Below are positions 47,218 to 59,945 of a stretch of 64,000 nucleotides of DNA, piece after piece (position 1 is the stretch's first letter; each line of letters starts with the position of its first letter). The position numbers were made by a program, and so were the translations under genes. The notes beneath the pieces were generated by a model. The model made no database searches. It had not been told where the DNA came from and saw only the letters and a program-made list of their open reading frames with translations. Source of the DNA: Hyalella azteca (taxonomy: Eukaryota > Arthropoda > Malacostraca > Amphipoda > Hyalellidae); NCBI RefSeq assembly GCF_000764305.2, contig NW_025934863.1, positions 64,431 through 128,430 of the forward strand. The letters run 5' to 3'.

Positions 47218-50200
47218 CTTTTTTCCATTATAGTAGACTGCATCAACGAGCGATCCCTCGATCTCTACACGCCTTGACGGCGGCTACTGCTCCATGTTCA
47301 GCTCAATTAAAACCAATTTAAGTCAAATTTGTATTTGTTTTTATGCCTAACTAAACATTTAAGTGATTGAAAAATCGACTATATCTGCGCCCGTTGCATG
47401 CAGTGACAAACAAAATGCAATTTCAGAGGAGTGATAAACCTATGAGCACATATACGAAAATTTTAATACCAGTGAACGAACCGAAAATATGTATATAAAC
47501 ATGAAAAACCATTGGCCATGCAAAAAAAGTTTTTTTTGTGCATAAATATTCAAGAAACGCCTTTTCAAATTCGGAAATTTTCTCGACAATTATATTTCAA
47601 GTCAAATTGCGCTTAATCGATAACGTAATCTTAAAAACTACAAGGCTTTGACAAAGTTCGAACATTGTCAAAAATACTTGTACGACTATATAAACGTTAG
47701 TCGAAAAATAACGCTGTAATGTTGGTAAAAAAAATAACTAAGTTAACACCCCCTAAAAATAAAATAAAGCAGTAGCGTTTTTATAAAAGTGTAGAAGGTT
47801 TACCCCTGCCAAAAAACGCAGTAACGTTCGTGAAAAAATAGTGTAACGCAACGCAAGCATTCGCAGGACAGCGGTCGCTTTCATTTGATTGCGCAACAGC
47901 AGAGTTGCTTTGTTGTTGCAAAGGCCGCCGTTCAGCGCTGCACAAAGGCAGCGGGACGCACGATGACGGACTCAAAACACGGTCATCAAACAAACGTGTT
48001 TTGTGTGCACCATCATCAACCGCCTTTTGATGAGCTTTTGAGGTAACAGCCGTTCAATTCATGTCAAATCACTGAATTGCCATAATTTTTTATACAGTGA
48101 AATATTGATATTTGTGAATTTTGTTCATTCGTATATCTCAATTACCGTGAAAAATTGTTGAAGCTTCATGCGCACTTTTGAATTTTCGGTTAACTATCAT
48201 TTTTTCCAATTGCCCGTGGAAAAACAATCCACGTATCGAGGCATGGAACTTCAAAGAACATTTGATGATCACAGAGAAGCTGGACGAGTATATACCAAAT
48301 GAATTTCTCGTCAATGGCAAATAAAATTTTATTGAAACACTTGTGACGTACATATAAACATTAGTTCAAAAGAAATAGCCTATACTGACTGCAAAATATA
48401 TTTGTGATTGGAGAAAATATATGTAGAAATCGAATCGAATCGCTGCATTTCCTACATCCCAATTTTATACCAGAACGTTGCGAATCGGAAAAAGTTTGAT
48501 AGCATCTAATTATAATCCTTACTTTCCAAAATGACGTCAAAAGGCTGAAACCATTTACATCTCAACGCAATTTAAAGTGTCATGAAACAAGTGGACCCAT
48601 TTTTAAAATTGCGATAAATTTGTTGATCAAAATTCAATGTTTCGACAAAAATCTGCTAAATTTATAGTTTTATTGCCATGCAAAGAAACCAACTCGCATT
48701 CTGAGTTTCGAATTCGTCACACTCTGTAAACGCAAAAGGTTTCGCTGACACAGAGTTTTTGTTATTTTTGAAGCGTTTTTGTCTTATCGAATTAAAAGGC
48801 GTCGGGGCGGTGAAATTCTAACGAGTGAGAGAACGCAGGACGTGAAGCGTGAGACGCCTGATACGCGCAATCTGGTCGAGGGGTTCTGATGAATTTCACT
48901 TAATTTAAATATATAAAAACCATGCCTAAAATATACACAATTCAGTGTGAACTTAAAAATAATGTAGATAATTGAAAATTTAAATGTTGCATTTTTCTTT
49001 TCTTCTTCGATACCATTGAAAAAAATAATTGCATCTGGTACAATAACGGGCATCTCGAACGCCAATTACATTTTGCTCTAAATGAAAACTATTTAAAATA
49101 AATTTGGCTTTACAAGCAACAAAATGGAACATTATTCACATTGATCGAAGCCCATCATATATTCAGTATTGCGAAGTCGCTTTAGGAGAAAAACACTCCC
49201 TCGGACAAAAACGAAATGAAATCACTGCAATATTATATTCATAATTGGTGTGATTCCAATCATTCTAATTGCTCTGAACGGTCAATTTTCAAAACTTATC
49301 AAAATATAATTCCACACATATACATCGAGCTGAATATCACGCCCAGCAGTCAAGCGAGCGCACCACTTAAAACAAGCCAATAAAGATCTTTGACTCTTCG
49401 TTATCGTTCAATTAAGTAAATGGCATCAATGCGCCAGGCTGCTCAGAGGCCGTCACTCAAACGCTTCCAATTGGAAAAAATTCTGACACATTTCAGCGGG
49501 GAATAAAAGGCAAAAAATCGACACCGAGATTTAACGGGGAAGGGGTGCCGGCGTCGCGCGAATTTGGGGAATTTGAGTGCCGGTATACTAGGATATTTGA
49601 AGTATGTATTCCCCACAACACGCAAGTTATTTAGACTTAAAATTATAATTGTTAAAGCTTTTCCTTTGTGCCGCATGATTCTGTCCTACTGAAATAAAGA
49701 CAACTGAAATAAAAACAACCCAAGCTGTGTTATTGACATTAGGTAGTTTCCGCCCATGATTGGATAATGGAGAACAAAAATGTAATAAAATCGTGAGGCT
49801 AAATATAGATAAAGCTGTGTTTTTCCTACAGAATTGCACAAAAATATTTCATGACTACTATGAAAAAACTGCCGCGTAGAACAAAGTGGTCACACGGTAA
49901 AAAAGTAACAAAATAAAAACACATTAACAACATAAACGACAGCGATTGTATAACAATTCACACAAATACAAGGGTACGGTAGCGAGTCAATTACTAGTAT
50001 CTTATATAAACTTTTTAATTAAAAGATGAATAAACATGATATCGTTGGGGGAGAGGCAGATTATTTAAAGCATTGAATCAAAATCGCGTAGTTCGTCCTA
50101 ACTTGATAGATATTATTAAATACGCGCAAGACTCCAACTAAAAACAAGCTCTTGAAATGGAAAGATAAAAACTCGGCATGTTTTTCTCGTGGCGTTGAAT

Positions 50201-51377
50201 AAAAGACGGCCATCTGTCGTATCGCGATCCTTCAGATAAGCGCGACAGTGAAAGATTATTTTTAGTGGCGCTGCAAATTAATGCATGCCACTGAGCCGGG
50301 GATTAATTTGGTCTGAAGATATTAGCGCGGCACGGTGACTCAAACGAACTACTACTTCCATAGAGAAATTAATTAACTATAATAACAACGATTAATGGTC
50401 TATGAAGTAGCAACACCAAACTGATGCTCGATTTAAAACAATTACATGTCATCACCAAGGTTGAGCATCATATATGCAAAGCCTGAATGCAATTCGATGT
50501 CTAGCAAGTAAAGGGTAACATTAACAACCGATGTATATGCGCATAATAATTGATAGGTTTCAATGAAAACATTTTAACGCGTGAGGTGATTTATCAGCGA
50601 TATTAAAACTTTGAATTTATAGCCAAATAAACTACCAATTAAAAACCCACGAAGGAAATTGTGAGCTTTCATAGCTCATTAATAGTTTTAAATTTCTGGA
50701 CAAAGTGTGAACCTAATTTATGTCATAATCATCATGAATATTCTATTGATAAAAATCACATAACTTTCCCAGAGTATTTCACTTTCACAGAAATTTCATA
50801 TAGGCTCATACACAGTTTACACATTGTTCAAAGCACATCCCTTATATCTATGTCAAACTTGACATTGACGCATATAACTTGTATCGACGTAATGAAGTTC
50901 CTTATCGATTATTTACACCACACTTAAAGGTCACACAATTTGACGCTTAGGTCCATAGAGATGACATGTGATGGTTGAAACTCCCAATATTAGCGTTCAC
51001 GTCGGTCTGACTGGTATCATCAAAGCAACTATCATTTCAAGAGACACAAATAACGGAAAAACTAATGAATCTGGCACGTGAAATATTTAAATGAGCATTA
51101 TATATAACATGTTAAAGTTAAAACAAACTCAAATAACATGGGCCTACATTTAAAAGCAACATTATTGTATCCTTCCCACGCGAAAAAGTTATTCATGTCA
51201 TTTTAGCTTTCTTCAATGAAGTTTCATGTAATCAGAAAATAACCAGCAAAGTAACATGAAATTTAAAGGAATAATTCATAAATCTACCTAAATTAAAATA
51301 TTATGAAGGAGAAAGACAGAAAACGAAAATATTAACCCCTAATTGAAGTTCATATATAGGGGCCTAACGTGTACTAT
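47218..51377. other. Noncoding stretch
   Basis: No gene is recognised. Words like AACGC(A/T)GTAA(C/T)GTT followed by an A run recur loosely at 47.71, 47.76 and 47.82 kb, perhaps a decayed small repeat. GC-balanced blocks occur at about 47.84-48.0, 49.4-49.58 and 50.18-50.35 kb. Confidence 0.45.
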
Positions 51378-51520
51378 AATATAATATAAAGTAATATTAT
51401 TATATACCATTTTATTATATTTCGTTATATCATAATATATCACATAATATAATATAAATATAATATAACATAATATAATATAATAAAATATAATATAATA
51501 TAATATAATATAATATATAC
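51378..51520 (+). repeat. AT microsatellite, (TATAA)n-like
   Basis: About 140 bases of imperfect five-base repeats of the AATAT/ATATA type, most regular at 51475-51515. No function is implied. Confidence 0.9.
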
Positions 51521-52269
51521 TTTTATCAGTGTTTTTAGATAAACTATATGTAATAAAATGAATAAGGGGTAACATATAAATATATCGCGTTAAAAGAAAA
51601 CGATGACAAACAAAAAAAATCAGTTATACTTATTCTTGAAGGTGTAAGCTCTGTACAGGCTACATGAGTTACAAAGCGAGCAAATATTTTTTTCAAACCA
51701 AGCCTCATGGGACATTTTGCACCCAATTGGTCTACTTAATAGCACCGTAAAATTTAATATGACTTATTTAACTTTAAATCTCATTAACATATTAACACTC
51801 GAGAAGAATGGCGAGGGTTTGTGCGCAGAATTTAACCTAAATTTAGTTATTTTTTCTCTAATTATATTATAGTTATAGGACTATATTTACAATAATAAAT
51901 AGCACTTCATTCCCCTATAATTTTGTAAGCATAATTGATTCTCTCTGAATTATGAAAGATGGAGCAACGGCAAACATTGTGTTTAGAGCTCGAGTCCCGC
52001 GTATACACGTATACACTCACGCCACGCAACGGCGCAGGCCATAATAAGCCTTATCTGGCTCCTAAATGCGTCATTTATCCGTCATTTCGCACACATACTC
52101 TCGTCATATTGGCGAGGCCTGCCTGGCAATTGCGCTTAGACACTTTAGTGCCACCGCCGCTGTTTGCTTAGTATGGAAATGATGTGCATTTGCGGACTGT
52201 AAAGCGCAAGCACCAACTCCCTTTACGGCCCCCGGCACGGCAGAGGTATTGGCAGAGCGCATCTGCACG
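51521..52269. other. Noncoding stretch
   Basis: AT-rich at first, then GC-balanced at about 51.96-52.27 kb, directly before the 82-bp array. Open frames on both strands of the latter part show no motif. Confidence 0.45.
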
Positions 52270-53600
52270 TTGAGGACTTGGGTGCAGGGAGGAGTGGGTG
52301 GCGTCATCCGCGTATTTTGGAATGAGTTGAAATAGAACAAGTAAACGTTTAGAACTTGCTATTTAGAACAGAGTGTTGATGTCTCTCATTTGGAACGTCG
52401 TGCATTTTGGAACGAGTTTAAGTTGTAATAGAAAGCTATGAGGACTTTGGTGCAAGGAGGAATGAGTGGCGTCATCGGCGCATTTTGGAATGAGTTGAAA
52501 CTGAACAAGGAAACGTTTAGAACTTGTTATTTAAAACAGAGTATTAATGCCTTGCTTAAAATGCATTTTGGAACGAGTTTAAGTTGTAATAGAAAGCTAT
52601 GAGGACTTTGGTGCAAGGAGGAGTGTGAGGAGTCATCCGCGCATTTTGGAATGAGTTGAAATTGAACTAGGAAACGTTTAGAAGTTGTTATTTAGAACAG
52701 AGTATTGATGCTTGCTTAGGGTGCATTTCGGAATGAGTTGAAATTGAACTAGGAAACGTTTAGAAGTTGTTATTTAGAACAGAGTATTGATGCTTGCTTA
52801 GGGTGCATTTTCGAATGAGTTGAAATTGAACTAGGAAACGTTTAGAACTTGTTATTTAGGACAGAATATTGATGCCTTGCTTAATGTGCATTTGGAATGA
52901 GTTGAGATTGAACCAGGAAACGTCTAGAATTTGCTATTTAATACAGAGTATTGATGCTTGCTTAGGGTGCATTTCGGAATGAGTTGAGATTGAACCAGGA
53001 AACGTTTAGAACTTGTAATTTAAAACAGAGTATTGATGCTTGCTTAAATGGTGCACTTGGAATGAATTGAAATTGAGCTAGGAAACGTTTAGAACTTGTA
53101 ATTTAAAACCTTGTATTGATGTCTTGCTTAGGGTGCACTTGGAATGAGTTGAGATTGAGCAAGTGAACGTTTAGAACGTGCTTCTTAGAACTTCGTATAT
53201 CGATGCCTTGCTCAGGGTGCATTTTCGAATGAGTTTAAATTGAACAGAGAAACGTTTAGAACTTGCTATTTAGAACAAGAGTGTTGATGCCTTGCTCAGG
53301 GTGCATTTTGGAATGAGTTGAAATTGAACTAGGAAATGATTAGAACTTGCTATTTAGAACAGAGTAATTATACCATGCTTAGGGTGCATTTTTGAATGAG
53401 TTGAAGTTGTACTAGAAGATCATAAGGACTTTGATGCAGGGATAATGAGCGTTGTTTAAGGTGCATTTTGGAAGGAGTAGAGATTTAATCTGGAAATGTT
53501 GAGGACATCAGTGCATTAATTGGTGCCTTGTTTAGAGGCGATTTTGGATTTGAAGTTGGGAATGAAATAGGAAACGTTAATAACGTAAGTGCAAAGAGGA
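52270..53600 (+). repeat. ~82-bp minisatellite array, about 16 copies
   Basis: The recurring unit contains CATTTTGGAATGAGTTGAAA, then TGAACTAGGAAACGTTTAGA, then ACTTG(C/T)TATTTAGAACAGAG, then TATTGATGC(C)TTGCTTAGGG. Its starts are spaced about 82 bases apart from about 52308 to 53460, and copies decay at both edges. Some units carry an alternative segment with GAGGACTTTGGTGCAAGGAG (near 52270, 52440, 52600 and 53420), giving a second, mixed repeat type. Confidence 0.93.
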
Positions 53601-55462
53601 GTGGAAGTTTTCAGGACTTATTTAGCAATAAATTGATATTATATAGGCAGATACTTTCTGTTTATAAGTTCCAACTAGGGCATGATGACAATCAAGGCCG
53701 ATATAATGAGATTGAACTCAGCGCTACAAAGCGATATATATAGCTTAATTTTATACCTTTCACGTTCCTCACTTTCAAACGATGTGTTTAATTGGGTGAT
53801 CACTACATAATATACTAAGTGTCATTAAAATAGCAATTTCTAGCGCCATGACACGTCACAAAATGAACTCATAACACACCACATTTTTATGTCAGAATAT
53901 TAACTTGATTTTCAAGCCGTTTTTCAAGATTCAATGCAAAAACATCATAAGTAAAAGAGTTGGCATGAAATTGTATAAGACATACAGTCACGTAATTGCC
54001 TATTATCGTGAAGACACCCTCTGGCATTACATTTATTATAAGTATACCACACTTCGTTCTGGAGAATGAAAAATTTACTTCAGCACTTTTTCTTATCCGC
54101 ATGACATAAGTGATATTTTCCTGTTGGAGTCCAATCAATAATAATTATGTCATCAGCCAACTCCTACTAATAATTAAACACATGATGTTCTTTAAGTAGT
54201 GTTTGCTGTGATCACACGTATTTGAGATGAAGCTGTAATTATTGGTATGACAGTACCTACCTACGTACGAGTAGGTACCTCGTACCTACCGGACATTTCA
54301 TCGGTGATTTGAAACTTCTAAAATTAATAGTGGGTGAAAAAGTGAGATGGTGTAACTCAAATAAAAGCCTACTGTGAGGAGACAGTGAGGCATTTTTTAT
54401 TATCAAATAGAACACATTAATTAACTCACAAAAAATGTCGGGCAATTCGAAGTTAGGAGCGACTATAGTAAAACTAATGTCAGTTAGAGCCATTAAAACG
54501 ACTTTTTTTATATATATGCCTCATCTGTCATGCAAATGATTTATTCCAGAAAATAAACAGAAAAACCATACCTTTTAATTACACGCCAGTATCTTTTTCA
54601 AATAAAGTTGCAATCATGCGACCACCAAACAGTTTTGGCCAATCCCACCACGGCTTTGAAATGCAAATGCAGGGCCGGCAGCGGAGCTCTAATGAGAACA
54701 TATTATCTAATATTCAAATGCCCCATCAACGCGATCCAAAACCAACATTTACTCGCCAAACAAATCTTTGATAAATGTAATGCACGCAATTACGAGCCGC
54801 ATCCATGAGGTACTTTTCCAGCGCACAGCCGTCCCGGTCCCCTTAATTGTGCCACAAATAAAAACAGGGTTTTTACGCTCCCACAACCTGAGCATCAAAC
54901 GACGGATGATGTGCATGAGCTGCGTACGAAAATCCATAATTTTCAGAGCTGCCTTTTTATGTCGATGAGTGGAGGACACGAATTTAATTAAATACAATAC
55001 GGTATCGAATTTGAGTAAACTCGACAATGATTTCTTATCAAAACATGAAATCGATAATGAATAATGCCATGTCACAAACTGAAGCTAACGAAATAGAACA
55101 CTAGCAAATTATTGACTGCATTGAAGAAATCTTCGCATCCGTATGACTTCTTATAATAGATTTGATATCAAATGAAATTTCTAAATCTTATACATATTAT
55201 ACAAAGTTTGTTTACGTTAGTGCATGTGTGTTTGAACCTCGACATACAAATAGATAGGGGCTATTGGGGCGCGTATACCGGACACATATCGTATATATCG
55301 GGATTTTACCAGGACCTGGAATTTTATACCAATACTAGGAGAAAAGGAAAGGATTCAAGGAAATAGGGTAAATGATTGGGCTCTATTTGACATTTGATTC
55401 ATAATTTGCATGAATTTATCGAGGCGGGCCGAGCTATTACTTGATCATCAATGGATTGGGGT
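53601..55462. other. Noncoding stretch
   Basis: No gene is firmly recognised. A local quasi-palindrome of GTAC/CTACC words lies at about 54250-54294. The block at 54.6-54.97 kb is GC-balanced, with the octamer ATGCAAAT at about 54661, and resembles regulatory DNA more than coding sequence, although frames on both strands stay open. A 64-codon ATG frame at 55172-55366 begins MKFLNLIHIIQSLFTLVHVC, signal-like, but its remainder matches nothing known to me. Confidence 0.4.
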
Positions 55463-55700
55463 TTTCTAAATCGAAATCAAACTTGGTTCAGCGACGAATG
55501 CGAAGCCAGCAAATGAAAGAGCTTATCAAGAACTTTCGGAGCAAATGTAAATTTGGAACTGAAAGAATGCAGGTCTTTTACGAAGACCAGATCAACATTC
55601 TTCATCAGTTGAGAGACTAAGACGAAGTTGAAGAAAAATTGAGTCCTGAATCCAAAGCTCTTTCAATAATTAGTAGGAGAGAAATAAATGGACGCTGGGC
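55463..55700 (+). pseudogene. Decayed LINE-like fragment (endonuclease to RT linker)
   Basis: TWFSDECEASK (from 55481) followed, after a frame change, by NERAYQELSEQM (from 55512) resembles the WFDDEC...KNRAY stretch found between the endonuclease and reverse transcriptase of many animal LINEs. Further on, in another frame, FYEDQINILHQLRD fits the charged helical linker that usually follows. The frame changes and stops mean it is not functional. Recognition is by short motifs only, so the call is tentative. Confidence 0.35.
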
Positions 55701-57136
55701 TTAGACCTTTTATCCGCACGAAATTTTTGCTAGGCGTCGGGGACACAGAACGAGTACGAACGTTCAGGTCAAAGACGTTCCATGACAAAGTAAATAATGG
55801 CAGCGATGAGGACAGTAAACACGGGTCAATGGCAGTGGGCAAAGCAATCTTGGTTAAATCTTAAAATAAATATTCTATTTCAAAGTCGATATTTAAAAAT
55901 CTAACGTTGATTTAATATGGAACCGCTGACATGACAGGAATGGGTGGAAGATTCTATGAATGCAACGAATGCTTACTGAAAAAAAATTAGCTTTCATAAC
56001 AGACTTTGAAACCACGCCTATATAGTACCGTTACAAATCATACGACTATGAAAACAGAGATTTTGAAATCGAAAACAAAACAAGCACGACAATATTTGCA
56101 TAAAAATTTCCGAAAGGAAAACGCGGCACAAAATCGAAATGGTATTCTAATCTAGATTTTTTTTCTCTGGAAACTGAATGAAAAAATTATCCTTTTCTAG
56201 GCTCTATTGTGAGACTAGAGGGCAGATATTGTCAGTGCTGATTTTAGCGAAATTAGAAAATCGGTGACATGTCAGCTATTTTGACGAGGTTCTTTTAAAG
56301 TAAAAATTTGGCCTGGCAGCAGATCACTCATGGGTAACAACAAAACATGAAATTTTTAGTGCATGCCCCATCCAAAGTGCATGCCCCCATTTAGTGCATT
56401 GGATGTAGTGCCAAATGTAATGAAAAAAGGAGAAACTTCGTGTCAGATAAATAAAACAAAACATTTTGTTGTCATGAATCAGCAAAAGGCAATCAAGCCT
56501 TCACGGTAATTTTAGGCCTTGCGTCGATCCGAATGTAGAATCTCTTGCATTAAGTTAGCTGCAATCAGATCACACTGTTGCAATTGGATGTGGTAAGTAA
56601 CAAGCCTACGTAACGATCTTAGAATCCTGTACAACCTACAGAAAAGTTGCCGTAAGTTAATTGATGCCGCTACATTGATCAAAAATTAATTCCCTGCACT
56701 TGAAATGAGCGAGGACACGAGGCAATTTTCTTTTGCGTCATTTCCAACGTTGCAGCTTCTCTGCATCGAAAATTCACTTTTTTTTGTAAAAGTGACATAA
56801 TTGAGCAGGTATCAACTTATATTTATCGAGCTTATTAAGTTCATGCTTGTCATCGCAAAACTTGGTGAAAATCAAAAATATTTTGTAAGAGATTTTTTGC
56901 AGATTTTCTGCCAAAATTTTTTTGCGATATGCAAAAGTTTTTTTCTGTATCGGTGATGATGGGAGGAAAGGACGCCCCGAGGCGTCGGACGGCAGATAAA
57001 ATTGTCGTAAAATCTTCGATATGAAACGCGGACTACAATGGCAGGCGTCGTGCTGACCGATCCACCGGCGTAAACCGGACAAAAGAGGAGAGAAAATCCC
57101 CCCTCTTTTGAATACGTGCAAGGTAGAGAAGAAAAG
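55701..57136. other. Noncoding stretch
   Basis: No gene is recognised. 55.7-55.86 kb may be the tail of the decayed LINE-like segment. A small repeat of AGTGCAT(G/T) with CCCC(A/C)AT words lies at about 56359-56400. Confidence 0.4.
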
Positions 57137-57420
57137 GTATTTACTTCATAGAGAAATAAATGATAGGAAAATAGTCAAGCTCAATTTAATATTGGGTGTA
57201 TCTGGAATAATTTTTTTATATTTTAACACCGAAAACTCGACACCTAAGTCAATGAAACACACCCAGGTAAAGATAAATGTATTTACTTCATAGAGGAATA
57301 AATGATAGGAAAATAGTAGAACTCAATTCATTATAGGCAGTATCTGGTGGAAAATTTTTGTTGTATTTAAACACTAAGAACTCGGCACCAACGTCAACCA
57401 AACATGTTCAGTAAAAATAA
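57137..57420 (+). repeat. 142-bp tandem duplication
   Basis: GTATTTACTTCATAGAG begins at 57137 and again at 57279. The two copies also share AATAAATGATAGGAAAATAG, CTCAATT, TATCTGG and AACTCG(A/G)CACC at the same spacing, with scattered substitutions. This is an old local duplication, not a transposon with visible ends. Confidence 0.88.
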
Positions 57421-58684
57421 AAAGTTTCATTTTGATTTAAACAGCGACAAGTTATCTTGATTTCAAAATTGGTATTTAGGAATGTTAAATTACTGAAACA
57501 TGAATAGCTATTATGCATAATATGATTTAGATCAGACCTTTTCCAGGCAACGTCGCCATAAAACTGACTATCATCCTCAAAATTATAAATTCCCTAACAT
57601 TGCCGATCTATATCAAGTCAGCTAAATAAAAATCAATAGTATTTGAATACTTTAAATTAAAACAATAATTAAGGTCACCGGTTCAGGGCCACCTTCAAGT
57701 CTTCAAGTGTGTCATGAAACCGCATGCATTTAAACTGTACGTGTAAATCATATAGCAATGCAAGGAAATATCGTAGAGAATAGCACGGAATTCTCTCACA
57801 TCAAGTTATTTCGGCTCACTAAATGATCCAGTCACAGTGATGATAAATTCTGTCCAACGTCGGGCTCAATAGAATTACTTTGTACGCGTCATTGAATGCC
57901 ATGCTCCTGCTTCATGGCTCGAAGCCTCTTCAATATTCACACTAAATTCGCCATGAAAATTGACGAGCCGGCGAAAACTTGGATAATTTCTTCTGACGAC
58001 CTCAGAGAGAGATGACTGAAGCTAAACTTTTATTAATATGCATGCCGCGAGGAATGAATTAAAATTGAAAACAGCGAAGTAAATGTCCACGCAAGTTATA
58101 AGCTACGCAGACGATATAGGAAGCAGACAATCATTGTAATAAATAAGAAAAATAACAAATATTATCCGAGATATGAACAATCAATGGAAATGAAATGCCA
58201 GCAATTACTGATGTTTGGTCACTAATAAATATTGTTTGGTGGCAAATGACTCAGGGCAAATTCGATCATTATACATATTTTTCGGGAGGACATGGAACCA
58301 TCAAATTATCTTATACCTATGTATTCGCTCGCCATTTTAAATCTGATAAATAAGAAGCTCTTGTACAAGTACATAAACTCCAAAATTGAGCACAGTTACG
58401 ATTTAAATTTAAAATTATTAATCGAGTACCTCTAAAGTTATGTTCATAATAATGCCGCTTGTGTTTATAATAATGTTAGGTCAAGTGCATCTGAAAGCTA
58501 GATTATTCCTTCGGAAATAACCACCATTCGCAAAAATTGATTCTCGATCTATGTGCGAATGCGAATTCTAGATTTAATGTTAAATTTATTCCACCTCAAA
58601 TTGAGATAATTTTAATTATATAATTGAGATGCTTTCATTCAGTTTCACTTTCAAACTACAGAGGATCGATAAAAAACAACATCA
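57421..58684. other. Noncoding stretch
   Basis: AT-rich, with no recognisable gene. A pyrimidine-rich tract ending in CAAACTACAG at 58661 precedes the short ORF at 58685 and could be a splice acceptor. Confidence 0.4.
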
Positions 58685-58882
58685 ATGAGTTTGCTGATAC
58701 TTTTACTATTCATGAATTTTACATTCAGATCATCCGACTCGACGGCAGCAGCTAAAAAGTCTACATTTCCATCAATAAAATATAAAAGGAGACGATTCCG
58801 AAAAAGATGCGTCCGCAGGCTTAATGGACATCGCGGACCGCATATAAAGCAGTTTCCGACAAACGTCGAAAGCGTTTCCTGA
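58685..58882 (+). CDS. Candidate short secreted, basic peptide (low confidence)
   Basis: A 65-codon ATG frame begins MSLLILLLFMNFTF, a short hydrophobic signal-like segment. A Ser/Ala/Thr region follows, then a strongly basic patch KYKRRRFRKRCVRRLNG (about residues 33-49), ending at TGA 58880-58882. A possible acceptor AG lies 24 bases before the ATG. The layout resembles secreted basic peptides or peptide precursors with dibasic cleavage sites, but no family is recognised. The opposite strand is also open for 116 codons, which weakens the case. Confidence 0.2.
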   Translation: MSLLILLLFMNFTFRSSDSTAAAKKSTFPSIKYKRRRFRKRCVRRLNGHRGPHIKQFPTNVESVS

Positions 58883-59855
58883 CGTAACGAGCGGCGTTGG
58901 CGCCAACGCGCGCATAACGCAACTATTACCGCGCTGGCAAAGGCCACACACGCCGAAACACATAAAAAACAACAAAAAATTCCGGATCTTCGGTCACACA
59001 CTAAAATACGGATGACCAGCAGCCTGGTTTTTTAGACACTCATTTCCGCTGAATTCACCCATTGTTGGACTCCGTGGGTATGGGTCCGAGACGTGCATTT
59101 TTTGTGGCGATAAATTTCCGATTTTGAGGTGATTTCTCGGAGTTAGAGGGACAGCCATTGTCGAATGCAAGGGTTGCTCCACGGCAACGTCTTTACTGCC
59201 GTTTTTTCACACTGCATCGTGAGGGCACTGCGATTACAAAGATAGCGATCGCTCGTGTAGCACAAAGGCCACCTTACCGTTTGTTGACATACGCTTATGA
59301 TCTCACCTTTGAGTTGCGAGTATTTATGTCTGCGTCTTTATGAATAGGATTTATGTCCGACAATTTTTTATGTAACAATTACCAGCTGTATTCACTTTTA
59401 ATGAACAGTCCATGCTTATTCAGTCATGATCGCACGAAATGAAAAATAAATACCAAGCGACTAACAGTTTATATTATATTATTGTAATATCAGAAAGACA
59501 TTATTGTGATTATTATAATATCTGACGATTTAGAAGCGCTAATTTTGCACAACCTAATGTTTTTAAATATTACTTAATGTCTGAAAGATTGTGCAGCATT
59601 TAACACTTTCATATTTTCAATATAAATTCGTTAAAAAAATTCGAAGATTCGAATATTCAAAATACAAGCAGACGTTCGCAAATTAAAATGACAAAACCGC
59701 TTAAATAGGAAAATAGTTTGGTTGCACAAAACGGCTTGCGTTCTCATGAAAATAATTTGTAAGCTTTGCCCTAAAGTTTCAAGTAAAAAATAACATAGCA
59801 TGCTTCATACCAAAATCACATATTAAAGTTAAATTAGAAAAAACTTGAAAGCAAA
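58883..59855. other. Noncoding stretch
   Basis: 58.88-59.34 kb is GC-balanced and CpG-containing, with no motif recognised. After that it is AT-rich. Confidence 0.4.
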
Positions 59856-59945
59856 GAATTCACTAGACTAGTGAATTCTTGTCTCACTAGTCTTGACTAG
59901 CGAGTCACTAGACTAGTTCACTAGACTAGTTGCGATTCAAGCAAA
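59856..59945. repeat. Palindrome GAATTCACTAG-A-CTAGTGAATTC and CTAG cluster
   Basis: 59856-59878 is an inverted repeat with 11-base arms around one base. In the next 65 bases ACTAGT/CTAGTC words recur at least six times in both orientations, so the segment can fold in several ways. Likely a small expanded palindromic motif; function unknown. Confidence 0.8.
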
